A stretch of 64,000 nt of DNA from Ceratorhiza oryzae-sativae. Taxonomy: Eukaryota; Basidiomycota; Agaricomycetes; Cantharellales; Ceratobasidiaceae. Every line of letters begins with the position of its first letter. The first letter of the stretch is position 1. The notes beneath the pieces are model-generated. The model had not been told where the DNA came from and did not search any database. It was given only the letters and a program-made list of their open reading frames with translations. The DNA is taken from positions 248,001 through 312,000 of the forward strand of contig JARWMV010000250.1 in assembly GCA_030998015.1 (NCBI GenBank), written 5' to 3'. Shown here piece after piece: positions 25,301-36,998 of the stretch. The position numbers and the translations under genes were made by a program.

Positions 25301-27619
25301 CTCGATCGAGTACGCCCTCGTCCTCCGATCGCCTCGGTGGCCGGGGTGGCGGTCCCCCGGCTCCACCAGCGACTCCCAAGGGCTGCATGACCGGACCAGT
25401 CCCATTCGGACTCCGAACTCGCCCAGACCGCCTCGATTCGTCCCCGCTCCTTCCCTCGTCCTCGGACTGATTCGCGTTCTGGCGCCAGCTGGATCCATGT
25501 TCGTCGACGCTCTGAGCACCCCGTCGGGACTCTTCACGATCCCGGCGCGGTTCGTCGACGCTTTGCGCACCCCGCCTTGACAAGTCATCCTGATTGGACG
25601 GAGGTGCCCGGTCGGGGTGCCCTGTTGTGCTCGGCTATCCGGTAGCCGTCTGACCTCTGAAGGAGAAGCCGAAGGTGGAGTTCCAGCCACGCCGTTTGGT
25701 GGGGCACGTTGAGAGGGCTTATTGGCTGGTGGAGGCGCATTGGACTTGCTTTCCGGGTACTTGATCAGGTCTGAGCACAAACAACAGGGTCAGCGCACGA
25801 TCCTCTAGGGCAGAGCGGGAGTAGGTATGGAAACGTTCCGAATCATAGGGAACGAGCTGACGAAGACACCCAAAACGCCCACTTGCCCAACTTGCTCAAC
25901 CCCCAAACAGGCTTTTCCATCCATGGCAATCGAATAATGACCAAGCACGACCCAGGAAATGAGTTGATACTCACTCGTATCCAAGACATGAACCAACAAC
26001 GAATCATCCTTTTGCCCTGGCGCGACGGCTCCGCTAGTGTCGCCCGACTCGCCCCCGATAACAAACATGCGGCCGTCTGCTGTGGCCATGGCGTGTCCGC
26101 TTCGACCAGAAGGTTGAGGGCCCATATTTTGGAACATGTACCACCTTTGATCTGACACACGTCAGCGCTCGGGTTGAACAATCACAAAAAGAAAGCGCAT
26201 ACTGCTGATCTTGAAACTGCCTAGATCACCTAGATCCTTTCCATCAACACCCCGTCCACCAAACACATACATCACATCGCCGACCAGGGCTGCAGCGTGA
26301 CCCTCGCGTGGGACAGGAATGAATCCGATGCAGGTGAGCTCGGTCCATGTTCGGGTAGCGAGGTCGAAAACCCAGGTATCATTATAATGGAATGCACCGT
26401 CTGTACCGCCAAAGCTAACGTTGAGGGGTTAGGCACAGAACAAACGGAAACATACAGCGTGACAAACATGTAGATTTTGTTCTCGTATGTGACAAGCACA
26501 TGACCTGTCCGTCGTGGGGGAGGCTTGTTGCCTGGGACGGGTGTTAGCTGTTCCCATGCAGATGTCCCACGAACAACTAGCAAAAAAAAATCAGCCAATG
26601 ATGAGCGAGTTGTAAGATAAGGAGATGCACGTACGCGACTGAAGATCAAAACACCACAAGTCGTTCAAAAACTCTCCATCGACTTGCCCGCCAAAGACAA
26701 TAAACTTGTTCCCACACATGCCAACTGCGTGACCATATCGGCCTAGAGGTGCGGGTCCGACGACAGATACTCGAGTCCAGTCGCGTGTTGCTGTTATATT
26801 GTCGCAAAGTTAGCCCCCAACCAACTCGCCGAAAAAGGGAAACGCACAAAGGTTGAGCAAATACAGCCCGTCGTCATTCCTATCGCCCTCTTTGGCAAGA
26901 GTGTCTCCACCCCACACAATCAAGACGCTGCTGACCAGTGCGCTCTTGTGACCGACACGAGGACCGGGCGCATCACCTGTCGTTTCCATCAAGGCAGCTT
27001 TGACACCCATCTCCTTGGTGGACCGTCTGCCAGCCGAGTTGACGGTCGCATCGGGATTCCAAAACCCGCTCATCACCCAGAGATCGTCCTTGACCTCATC
27101 CTGGACGAGGCCGCCGAAAACGAACAATTCGCCAGTGGGAGTGGCCGTGAGAGGGACAGAGTGGCCATATCGTGGGAGTAGCGGGCCCGACATGCTCGTC
27201 ACGCTCTGGGTCCCAGGCGGCGCGACGCCTGGAGGCAGTTTTTGCGGCGCGTCAAGCGCCAAGAGCCGGACGGACCATGGATAGTCTTGACGCGGTCGCG
27301 ACGGGGGCTGCTGTTGTTGTTGCTGGGGAGACGGTTGGTGTTGTTGAGGAGACGACTGGTGCTGTTGAGGCGGCGGCGCTTGTTGCTGTGGTTGTTGGGG
27401 GGGAGGTCCCTGGGACGGCTGTTGTGGAAACGCACCGGGCGGCATGCGCGGCGGACCTTGTTGAGCACGGCCGTACGAGCCTTGGTTGGCGCCCGGTTGG
27501 GCAGCCAGCGGCGATGGGTTTGGGGCCGACGCAGAGACGGGTACCGGCGCCGGGGCAGGAGCCGGGGCGGCTGCGGGGGGAGGCTGAGCGGTATGTCGCT
27601 TGCGCGAGAAGAAGGACAT
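22315..27619 (-). CDS. Tea1-like cell-end marker: kelch propeller plus long coiled coil
   Basis: Homolog of the Tea1/Kel1 class, which microtubules deliver to cell ends to mark growth sites. Exons: 26848-27619, 26635-26790, 26456-26576, 26203-26414, 25975-26151, 25086-25770, 24609-25053, 23073-24556 and 22315-23023. The N-terminal part is Pro/Ala/Gln-rich (poly-Q near 27300-27400). Kelch repeats follow (PRYGHSV, ELFVFGG, GRYGHAVGM, FIVFGGQ, RRTGHVLV, GRSGHAMA, MFVIGGES). Exons 6-7 form a disordered, repetitive linker, and exons 8-9 a roughly 700-residue coiled coil ending with GTEKMMRRMK. Two weak points: the linker needs one added base near 25613, because exon 6 is otherwise 1 nt out of phase, and the 25054-25085 intron is only 32 nt. 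A fused reading is supported by matching splice phases throughout. Confidence 0.85.
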
Positions 27620-29720
27620 CCTGCTGCTCGCACCACCAGAGTCTTTCTGTTTTCCGAACAGGAACGCAATGTTGGCAGCGGCGGGCGGGGTGTCTGCAGC
27701 AGGGAGAGCACGGAGGGCGGTGAGGGGAGCGGCAGGCAGAGCAGCGTCGGTGTGCGAGCCTCAACACTTGTCACGTGGCGGCGCTTGCCTGCTGTTTTTG
27801 GTTCCGTCCCCGGCCGTCGGCTGTTGCCACTCCAAAGCGCGCCAAATACCACGCGCTCCCAGCTCGCCGCTTCCATCCGCGCCCTACTCTTCTCCGCCAC
27901 GCCTCCAGCCGTTCATCCGAGCTCCTCGATCCAACCCGTCTTCCAATTCACTCGATCCTTCTCCGCTTCCCCGGCTATCGACGCCCAAAACATCGAAGCA
28001 GGCCATCACCTTAATACCCGTGTTCTTGAGTACTTGCATATCGACAATTCGAGTTTGCGGCAAGTATCCGGCGCCTGGCAATGTTCAGGTCGCCCGATTC
28101 TGCCCTTCGACCGCGCTTGAACCGTTCAGTCTTTCAACCACTGAATGCACGAATTACGAGGGAGATTAAAGCATTCATTACCCTAGCCTGCCCAGCCTCT
28201 AGTCAGAACCATGCACAATAGACAACACTTTCACGTGCATGCGACCCTCGATTCAGCCTCATCTGATGCCCCAAGCATCGCTGCCCACGCATCTCAACCC
28301 GCGAGTTTGGGGTAGTGTTGGTCCTGTGATTACTGCATGATCTAGGCGCATATACCCACGCATACCATTGCATGTACTGCACGACCTACAGGTGAACTAC
28401 TCAATTCCTATTGAGCCTCTATGAGGACTTCCTGGCATACTTCACCCCTCTTTTCGATCTTGAAACTTTATTTCCACCCGAGCCTCAGTACCCTGTAATC
28501 GATTGGTCCAGCGCCAATGCCGTATGTCCATGTCTTGTCTGGTGGTTGCCGCATGCGAACCAACGATCAAAAAGTCACGCACAGCCCACCTCACGCAGCT
28601 TGTATCGAGACGCCCTCCAAACATCCATCCGCTCACAAGACAGATTCTTGCTCTGATCTGATGACTTCTTGGGGGACTCTTCTCGCTAAACCCTGACTCC
28701 TGTTCGACATTGTGAGGAAGCGTGCCTTGAACTCTACGCAACTTTTAGTCACGGCGGGTTCTTTTTGGATCGAAAAAGCCCTGGCCCGGCGGCTCAGGAA
28801 CAAACATCGGGTCGGCGCTTCGCGTCTCCAGCTCGTACCCGAATGTCCGCGAAGCGTGCGATAGTGAAAATCATGCTATCTACTCAACCATTTTTAGTAC
28901 AAAAATGGGGATGATCCTGTCCCGCTTGCGGATTGGTCCTATGACGATGGCGTGATAGACACAGCGAGCTTACTACGACACCTGTACCGTAACTAAAACG
29001 CCACGCCAAGTCCCCTCTGGTTCATTCAAGGGATGGGGAAAATATGCTCAGCTGCCGGAAGACTTCTCTGTGGTGACCGAAAGGTCCAAAGGCGATTCAA
29101 AGTTGCGCCACATGCTCAAATTGGACGTCTGGGCGATTATGATATCGTTCGCAAGTCGTTGTCAAGGCGTTGTCAAGATATTTTTCATAGCTCCCAAAAT
29201 ACCCCCAGCTGATAATAAAATCGCTCTCGACGCGACCGATCAGTCCCCGGGTTTAAGGGTTGGGAGACGAGCTATACGATTGTGAGCGGCTGACGAGCTT
29301 GAGTATATCCTCCACCCCCTCTCGCGCGACTTAAAACTTCAGGCGCTTACCAACTGAATGGCTCCAAATCTTAAAGTCAAAGAACCCTCTAGCCTAGGGT
29401 ACATCCAATACATCACATGGTTTAATATTAGAGGAAGCTAGAGAGCTCTTCTAGACAAAAGCGAGTCGCAAATCGGCAATTTCACACCGCGAAACGAACT
29501 TTAGTTCGAGACATTCAGCAAGACCAAATTGGCCCAGGCCATGTCTCCCAGGAGTCCCGTAAGGTCCTTACGGATACAGGTATGCCCCATCTTCATTGGT
29601 TCTGTCGCGTACTCGGTCGCCCGTAAGGTTTCGAATACGGCTTCATCGTTGACAACAGAGATTGGCACATTTTTGACGACGTCCTTGTTCCTTACCCATA
29701 TTTGGGCAATGTAGCTGACT
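27620..29720. other. Intergenic, no gene seen
   Basis: About 2.1 kb upstream of the Tea1-like gene. ORFs at 27.6-28.2 kb on the + strand are antisense or upstream shadows with no domain. A short open stretch at 28411-28656 (+) lacks an ATG and any recognised family. Confidence 0.4.
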
Positions 29721-30782
29721 CTGAACTGATGAAATACTAGCTAGACGTCTGGAAATGTCGCTCGTTCAGCCGGCATAAAAAGACCGAGTAGTCGATTTAA
29801 AGTCAGCGCGTTTGTACCTGAAAGAATGAAGAGGGGTAGCGCCCGTTGGATCGAAACTCCGTTTTCAGAATAGCGTGCCTGAACTCGAGTTGCGGCCGCC
29901 GCGGCGCTTCCATTTGTGTATCGGATGTATTCCTATACCACATGCACATCGCCCTCCTCCCTGGCGGCGAACTAAAGAACATTTCGCAAACGGAGGTCTC
30001 ACGAACGCTGCAAATGTCTAGCGGCGAAAAAATAGCTGTGCATTCAAGTGAATAGCATATATTTAACTTGGATATCTTTCGCTGATTTTATCACGGTACT
30101 GAAAATGCAGACATCTTCGGTCTAACGAATGGCAAAGCGCTCATAACAAGCCGTATTTCGGTAGAGCAGGTCGATTGACATGATTGCAAATAAGAAGAAC
30201 AGGGTTTCTCACGGGATTGTGGTGAGTCGCGTCGTTGATCGATTCACCCCGATTTATCATATTGTATACAAATAATTATCCCCATTTTGGGTCTTCACAA
30301 CATTCTTATGCAGACTGGAAGCACCCGTTCAGCTTAAGTAACAAACTCGAGCGTAATCAGAGCTTCTAACTTGTCATTTCCCAATGTGTTAGGTAATAAA
30401 TGGACGCATTGATGCCGTCATTGGCCCTAGTATGGACTGAAGACTATAACCTATTCGTATAGTCCCACATTCAATTCAAATGCAAAATTTGCTCTTAGTT
30501 CGTTTCGAGGGGCGGCGATCTTGAGGCCAAGCTAATGCACGTGGATAAAGTGCTGTAGCTAACGAGACAGCTGCCCAAACGGGTCTTGATTCTCGCCTCG
30601 ATAATGATGATGCACGGTCTGAACTTATGTTGACATCACCATATGTAGAACTGTCCAACACAGCTCTAAGCCTTGCTCACGTCCCCGAACAAGCACCCTC
30701 GGTATAAAGTCTTGGTTAGCCGAGCCGATGCCTAACACCCCCTTGCTCCTCCGCCCTCATTTTCTTCACTGCCGTTGTTGCG

Positions 30783-32442
30783 ATGGCTTCGGGACCCAAT
30801 CTCGAACTCATCCGTGCACTTGCTGAAGCCAGTACGCTAGTACAAAGTGCCAAATACCTCGCAAGTGCGTTCTTCATACTTCAGCCACTTTGCTTCAACA
30901 TATTAATCCCATTCACCACTACTGAAATAGTGGCATCTTTCATGTTGCTCGTCTTCGATATTCTTATCGGGCTTGACGATGAAATTAACTACATATGGCT
31001 TAGCCGTTGGACCCTAGCTCGCGTTCTGTACTTTCTTAACCGCTTCACCCCCTTGCTCGTTTTATCGTAAGTTTTCTTCCCTAGGACTATCTTCTACGGA
31101 TCGAGGTGCTCAGTGTCCTATTTGTGGCGGAAAGGCTCAACGCTATAAGTACATCTCTTGAGCTATTCTCCAAATCATTTCGTGCTTAATGGGACTCGTT
31201 TTCGGTAGTCTTTCTTGCGCCAACCACGTACCCGGCGGTTAGTACTTCATCAATTATATTGGACAGTCGATTTTAGTTCTAATCCTTCCACATAGGAGTC
31301 AGTTTGACCTTAGCGCATTTGAAGCGGACGTCTAACACCTTGTCGGACAGATGCAAAACCTTGGTTTATGTCTATTCGTATGGTTGTGTCTTTTGTGACA
31401 TCGTGATCGGCAGTAAGGCAATATCCATCAAAGCCGGGTTAGGCTAACTTTAACAATATAGTCACTCTCATCGCGCGTTGTTGGGCGCTATTCAATCAGC
31501 AGTGAGTTGTTTTTAAAATTCTGGCATTATTAAAGCGCTTATCTTTGAATTAGATCTATCGTCGCAATGTAAGCCCCAAAGCCCCTTTTTTGGACTTAGT
31601 AGTTCAGGCCACATTTAAGTCTCCTGGCGGGTGGCCTCATATTCGTATTCCTTATTCCGGCTGTGATCATTATCCATGTACAAACGGAAGTAAGTGCCTT
31701 GCCGTATATTGCCTCAGAATGCCCCAGCTAACTTGCGCCAAGCGCCATACCTATTTACGCACCCCTTGTAAGTTGGTCATGCATGTGTTTGTACGGCGAG
31801 TAACTCGTGCTAGTGCCGGGCGTGTTCGTAGGATGCATTATAATTCCCAGCGGCAATTCCTGGTTACCTTTCATCTTCCCCTTCGTGTTCGAAACCGTCG
31901 TTTTCGCCATGACCGTTCAACGGACAAGAAACCTGATGGGAGAATTTGGTTCGATGCCATTCGTGAAACAGTTGTTGAAGGAGTACGTGTCACTATCCAT
32001 CCTGTCTTTCTGGTTTTCACAGGTTGCCACCCTAGCGGAACTATATTTTATTTCGCCATTTTGCTGGACATTTTGTTCACCTGCATCGGAGCAATGATAC
32101 CGACTATAAGGGTGGCAGCTCTAGCATCTGGGTGAATACGTTCCCATTTTTTACGCATCAACCATAGGGCTGACGGCCTAATCATCCCGTAGCATATATA
32201 CATCATTTAGGAGCGTTATGTGCAATCGACTCATTTGCTCACTATACTCGTTCGGCCGATCAACAACCAACACTAAGGTCATGCCGATATCTTCAAAAAC
32301 TTTTGGACTCGGTATTCCTATGACAACGTTCCAAACTAGCAACGTCACCTTTGGTGACCAGTTGAACACCGAACCGAACACTTTCACTGCTCAAATGTCT
32401 CAAGTGTCAAGTGTTGGTAGATCTAGTGTCGTAGAGAGCTAG
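30783..32442 (+). CDS. DUF6533-type multipass membrane protein, copy 1
   Basis: The first exon, 30783 to about 31066, starts at ATG and encodes MASGPNLEL followed by the family core (FDILIGLDDEINYIWLSRWTL, VLYFLNRF). This is the DUF6533 N-terminal domain of agaricomycete integral membrane proteins. Downstream exons give further hydrophobic segments: LIFVFLIPAVIIIHV, LVPGVFVGCIIIPSG, FPFVFETVVFAMTVQ and GTIFYFAILLDILF. One intron (about 31984-32034) joins KD-GTIFYF cleanly. The last exon, with CNRLICSLYSFG, ends at 32442. I did not resolve every junction in the middle (31.07-31.6 kb). No function is known for the family. Splice sites and frame are shared with copy 2, so both may be functional. 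Confidence 0.6.
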
Positions 32443-32706
32443 ACAAGTTCCTGGCTATTGGTTTATTCTGAACCAGAGCTTAGCCACGGTTCTAGAACGA
32501 AGAGAACATTAATTAACATCGGGATGCATCGGTCTTCCTGATGCATGTGCCATATATCTAGTCTATAATCAATTATTCGTGGTATTTAAGCATAATACTC
32601 CCCCAAGATGCTTCCTCTGGGGCTTTTGAGTTTAGTTATGCTACAAATGGGCCATGATATAACCTCAGCAAAACTGGCAGGCAGACATCATGGTGACTCA
32701 TCAGTT

Positions 32707-34264
32707 CATACAGTTAGCAACAAAACTGTATGAATGCAAGCTACTGTAAGCTTGCACAGGCTCTAGCTGCAGGAATACAGCACCTTGATCTCTGCGTTTG
32801 TAACCGTTATGTAGATACAGATCTATTCTACCAAATAAAAAATGTTTGAAAAGATTTGGATGAGAAATGGTAGATATATACCTGAAACAAAACCAAGGGG
32901 GCATTTGTACAGTTTTGTTACCAAAGAAAGTCCAAAGCCATTTACCACCTAGAACTTTCTGTCTGAGCAAGCTCAAGCTTTGCCACTTAAGTTTTAGTAT
33001 ACATACTACTGTGGCTTACCATGGAGGTCATCATTAGGCTCCTCTCTATCTGAAATGGATGGGTGCTCTTGAAAAAAGGAGCTAAAAAGGGGTTTGTGTC
33101 TCAAGCTACTGCCACCTGCAGAGACATCAGCTGATGTGAAGCTGTATAGGCCTATTCAATGTATAAATGTGTCACAAGAGTCCTCAGATACTTTTTGGCA
33201 TGAAAAAAGCTTGCATATGCAGGCTGTATGCATACCAGATGTGCATACAGGGGTAGGAAAATGGACAAAATGGGCTGTTCCAGTTGACACAGAAACTATA
33301 GCAAGAGGAGACAAAGAATATGTAAAAGATACTAGTATAGTGCTACTAATGAGCAACAAAATAGAATCTAAGAGGCCCTGGGCTGGGCTGAAATTGACTT
33401 CTCCCAAGCCCCTATTACATAATTTTGCTTTCATCCCTCAACAGCTAATTTTAAAATGATCAAAAATGTTTTTTGAGACTCTATTTATATTAAAAAATCC
33501 ACCAGAGATTTCATATAGTTTTTGCACTGTTTCTGTGGCAAGTGATTCTTCATAGCATATAGGGGCTCAGGAGAAGGCAATTTCAGCCCAGCCCAGGGCC
33601 TCTTAGATTCTATTTTGTTGCTCATTAGTAGCACTATACTAGTATCTTTTACATATTCTTTGTCTCCTCTTGCTATAGTTTCTGTGTCAACTGGAACAGC
33701 CCATTTTGTCCATTTTCCTACCCCTGTATGCACATCTGGTATGCATACAGCCTGCATATGCAAGCTTTTTTCATGCCAAAAAGTATCTGAGGACTCTTGT
33801 GACACATTTATACATTGAATAGGCCTATACAGCTTCACATCAGCTGATGTCTCTGCAGGTGGCAGTAGCTTGAGACACAAACCCCTTTTTAGCTCCTTTT
33901 TTCAAGAGCACCCATCCATTTCAGATAGAGAGGAGCCTAATGATGACCTCCATGGTAAGCCACAGTAGTATGTATACTAAAACTTAAGTGGCAAAGCTTG
34001 AGCTTGCTCAGACAGAAAGTTCTAGGTGGTAAATGGCTTTGGACTTTCTTTGGTAACAAAACTGTACAAATGCCCCCTTGGTTTTGTTTCAGGTATATAT
34101 CTACCATTTCTCATCCAAATCTTTTCAAACATTTTTTATTTGGTAGAATAGATCTGTATCTACATAACGGTTACAAACGCAGAGATCAAGGTGCTGTATT
34201 CCTGCAGCTAGAGCCTGTGCAAGCTTACAGTAGCTTGCATTCATACAGTTTTGTTGCTAACTGT
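32707..34264. mobile_element. Long palindromic (foldback) element with an ORF in each arm
   Basis: Two inverted arms of about 710 bp (32707 to about 33418 and about 33555-34264) flank a spacer of roughly 135 bp. The ends read ACAGTTAGCAAC and GTTGCTAACTGT. Long stretches of the arms that I compared by eye match base for base. Each arm carries the same open frame pointing to the centre (33094-33459 + and 33485-33880 -), about 110 shared codons containing ESSDTFWHEK and GKWTKWAVPVDTET; the two frames differ after the arm ends. I recognise no transposase, polymerase or zinc knuckle. Copy 2 of the duplication gives the empty site, so this is an insertion. No clear target duplication is visible. 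It could be a foldback transposon, a non-autonomous DNA element, or an inverted duplication of one element. Confidence 0.75.
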
Positions 34265-34689
34265 ATCATATCAACTGACAGTTGACCTTGGTTCTAGAGT
34301 GTGTTCCTTGATGTCTGTAAGACAGAAAGTTATCCACAATCAATTCCTCATTTCTTGGAATAGTCCAATGGCAGCATCCTGCCAGTTTCACTGTGAGGAC
34401 AACATTTTAGCTGACCTGCATGAAGCAGACAAGACTTCTTGAGGGTTGAGAGAGCCAGTTTCAGGACAGAATATATATAGGTGGTACCACCTTTGTTCTT
34501 TGGTTTGTGTGGGTTAGTGTGCCCAATTATCTTGTCCCTCAGGTCTGTTTGTCTGATAACATTAGGCATGTTGCCTGAGAAACCTGCAGCCAGTATACCA
34601 GTGTTCTGTGGGTAAGAATACCTGCAAATACCTGCTGCAGGGTGTGGGTGCTACTATGGGTAGCATTACCTCCCAAGGCAAACAGGTGG

Positions 34690-34985
34690 TAAGCAAGATC
34701 ATGTGACCTTGGTGCTTAACCTGGTGCTTACCAAGTCACTCCTCTTAAATCTCTCCCTTGTAATGAGGAGTGAGGAGTGAGTTATCACATGGCCTTGGTG
34801 CTTATCTCAGTGCTTACCAAGTCACTCCTCTTAAATCTCTCCTTTGTAATGGGGAGCAAGGAGTGAGTTGTCACATGACCCTGGTGCTTATCTTGGTGCT
34901 TACCAAGTCACTCCCCTTAAATCTCTCCTTTGTAATGAGGAGTGAGGAGCAAGTTATCATGTGACCTCAGTGCTTAAATCTTGTC
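34690..34985. repeat. Tandem repeat, unit about 86 bp, three to four copies
   Basis: The phrase CATG(TG)ACC-TGGTGCTTA recurs at about 34700, 34788, 34874 and 34958. Each repeat contains CTTACCAAGTCACTCC, then TTAAATCTCTCC and TTGTAATG-GGAG. Repeats differ at several sites, mostly as C/T or G/A changes. Noncoding and CpG-free. Confidence 0.85.
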
Positions 34986-35289
34986 CACCACAGGGACCTC
35001 AACCATACACTGTAGAATAGAAACACACAATAGATAGAGATAGATGACACAACCAACATAGCCACTACTTAAGGAAGACCAAAGGATAGTAATGGGGGGT
35101 CTTGACATTCTAAAGCAAGCTTAACACTTAACTAGTGGCATAACACAAGTATTTTGCACAGATACTAAGGGCTGAGTACAAGGAGATACCAGCTAACCCT
35201 GCAACACATAAGAGAACAAACAGAAACTATGGTGTAGTGGCAATCCAGGCCACAAACAAGATCAATCTGAACCATCAATCAAGATCTAA

Positions 35290-36140
35290 TGACTCCAGTG
35301 AGTCAGGAGAGCCTTCCAAATTGATCCAGAAGCTTCTCTGACTCACTTTATGACTCACTGAGATGTAGCCTCTGTTCATTACATGTATATACTATGATAA
35401 TATGATCTACAAGCCAATAGCAGGTCTCAGATGCATCAATGCCTTCGATCCACACCCTGTCTTTACTCTCATATCCTATACTGGGCTAGGGTGTACCCCA
35501 AGTATAGCAGTACTCTCTTTTGATGATTGCACTGGCATGCATGCATCTATTTGGCTCTGGAATGCCCTCCTCAGGGTATAAAAGGACCTCCTCTGAGGCC
35601 CTTCCAGACCACCTTCCTTCACTCCTCTACTCAACCCAGACCGGTTATTGGTTTCTTTTCTCTTTCTATTTCTCCTGTCTGTGTGTGATTTCTTATATAA
35701 CTAGTACTGAGGAATAAAGTACCATATTAGTTATATACTGTCTGATTCATTGTATCTTATATACAGAGATATATAAGGATACAATATTGCCTGATTGAGT
35801 GTGACATTAAGTACCAGCTATTAGAGGAAATCTAAGTACCTGTAGCTGAGGAAGTACACGCATTAGGCAGCCCACCATCTATCCTATAAGCTATCGCTTA
35901 AGTCTAGTATTAAGATTAGTATCAGTTAGTCCAAGCGACTAGGGCTGAACTACATTTAAGATATCTAAGGGAACCTGACCATAGTAGTCTTGCTCTTTAT
36001 ACCTATAAATTAGTCAGTTTACACTGTGAAGGATTAAGACTACCTTGAGTGTTACTTGATTGCATTGCAACTACTTTGAGACTTCTTACTCTAGTCTAAG
36101 AAGTATTGAGTATGATTAGTGTATACTAACATATCTACAA
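35290..36140 (+). repeat. LTR-like sequence with promoter and polyadenylation signals
   Basis: A TATA box (TATAAAAGG, 35577-35585) is followed by pyrimidine-rich leader sequence and AATAAA at 35713-35718, the order expected within a retroviral-type LTR in + orientation. It lies just upstream of the +-strand gypsy remnant. Exact ends and a partner LTR were not found, so the identification is tentative. Confidence 0.35.
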
Positions 36141-36169
36141 TTGCTTAAGCTCTAGATATCCAAGTGTAC

Positions 36170-36604
36170 CCTGACCCATAACAATGACACATATGACAAG
36201 GAACTACTTGCAATTGTATGAGCCCTGGAGAATTGGAGGTTATTACTAGAAGGGACCAAAATCCCAATCACTGTGTACACTGACCACTGGAACCTCCAGT
36301 ACTGGCAGGAAGCTAAGGTATGGAATAGACAGCATGCTTGATGGTACCTTCTACTAGCCTCATCTAACTTCCAAATAGTATACCAACCAGGCAAGATGCC
36401 ACAGAAACCAGATGCATTGTCACAGCAACATGATAATGGGGAGTTTCCACTAGAGCCACAAATCATGATCCAACCAGACAGGTTCATAGGGTTCAAGGCT
36501 GAAATTAGAGGCAGTTTCCTGGACAAGGTGCATGAAGCACAGAAAGAAGATGAAACCATCCAGACCCTATGGGAAAGTGTAGAAAACAAAGAACAACTAC
36601 CCCC
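36170..36604 (+). pseudogene. Ty3/gypsy RNase H fragment, + strand
   Basis: Reading through stops, this stretch encodes the end of a Ty3/gypsy RNase H and the start of the linker to integrase: YDKELLAIV, ENWRLLLEGTKIPITVYTDH, WNLQYW, FQIVYQPGKM and PDALS. In-frame stops (for example at tryptophan or arginine codons read as TGA) show it is dead. The fragment is cut at 36604/36605 by the LTR of the oppositely oriented gypsy element, so the minus-strand element probably inserted into this older one. Confidence 0.75.
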
Positions 36605-36974
36605 TGTTGACAACAACAAGTCAGGCAACATGGAAAATAGTAAGAAAGAACTTGTATTTGATGAGAGGTCAAGTTCTTGAGGGGCCCTCTGCAAACTTGA
36701 CCCAGTTTATATACATGGTACAAGCCACATCATAACAAACAAGTCTGTACAGTGAGTCATGACCGATAAGAGATAGAAGTGATAGAAGCAACTGCAGAAC
36801 TGTGGAATTTCACATCAGAGTTGAAATACATCTCAGTTATCAGTCCAGAACATCCCCTGAATCACATGACACAGATATACCATAAAAGGCAAGTATGTTT
36901 TGAAAATGATCTCATAAAATATAATAAATAAAGAAAATATTATAGAATGGATATATGCATGTCAGTTTGTGACA
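36605..36974 (-). repeat. 3' LTR of the minus-strand gypsy element
   Basis: On the minus strand it starts TGTCACAAACTG and ends GTCAACA, with TG/CA termini. Immediately upstream on that strand is a polypurine tract (GAAGGGGGGAAG, 36975-36986), the normal neighbour of a 3' LTR, and the chromodomain ORF ends just before that. The same sequence recurs in opposite orientation at 40353-40713. Confidence 0.8.
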
Positions 36975-36998
36975 CTTCCCCCCTTCAAGGCACAGGGG

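Larger units (their letters stand above)
29722..34570. repeat. Segmental duplication, copy 1 (interrupted by the palindromic element)
   Basis: This segment aligns with copy 2 (about 42722-45998) along its length, from CTAGCTAG plus CTGGAAATGT at the left to TGTTTGTCTG near 34552 at the right. It carries a DUF6533 gene and about 1 kb of upstream DNA. Relative to copy 2 it contains a roughly 1.56 kb insertion at 32707-34264, placed after CAGTTCAT. CpG sites are kept left of about 32590 but nearly all lost to its right. Confidence 0.85.

Noticed and set aside
27242..28120. Long + strand ORF rich in Arg and Leu
   Set aside because: Antisense to the Pro/Gln-rich first exon of the Tea1-like gene; composition follows from that exon.
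32707..34264. CRISPR-like or tRNA-like interpretation of the palindrome
   Set aside because: There is no repeat-spacer array; it is one long inverted repeat in a eukaryotic genome.
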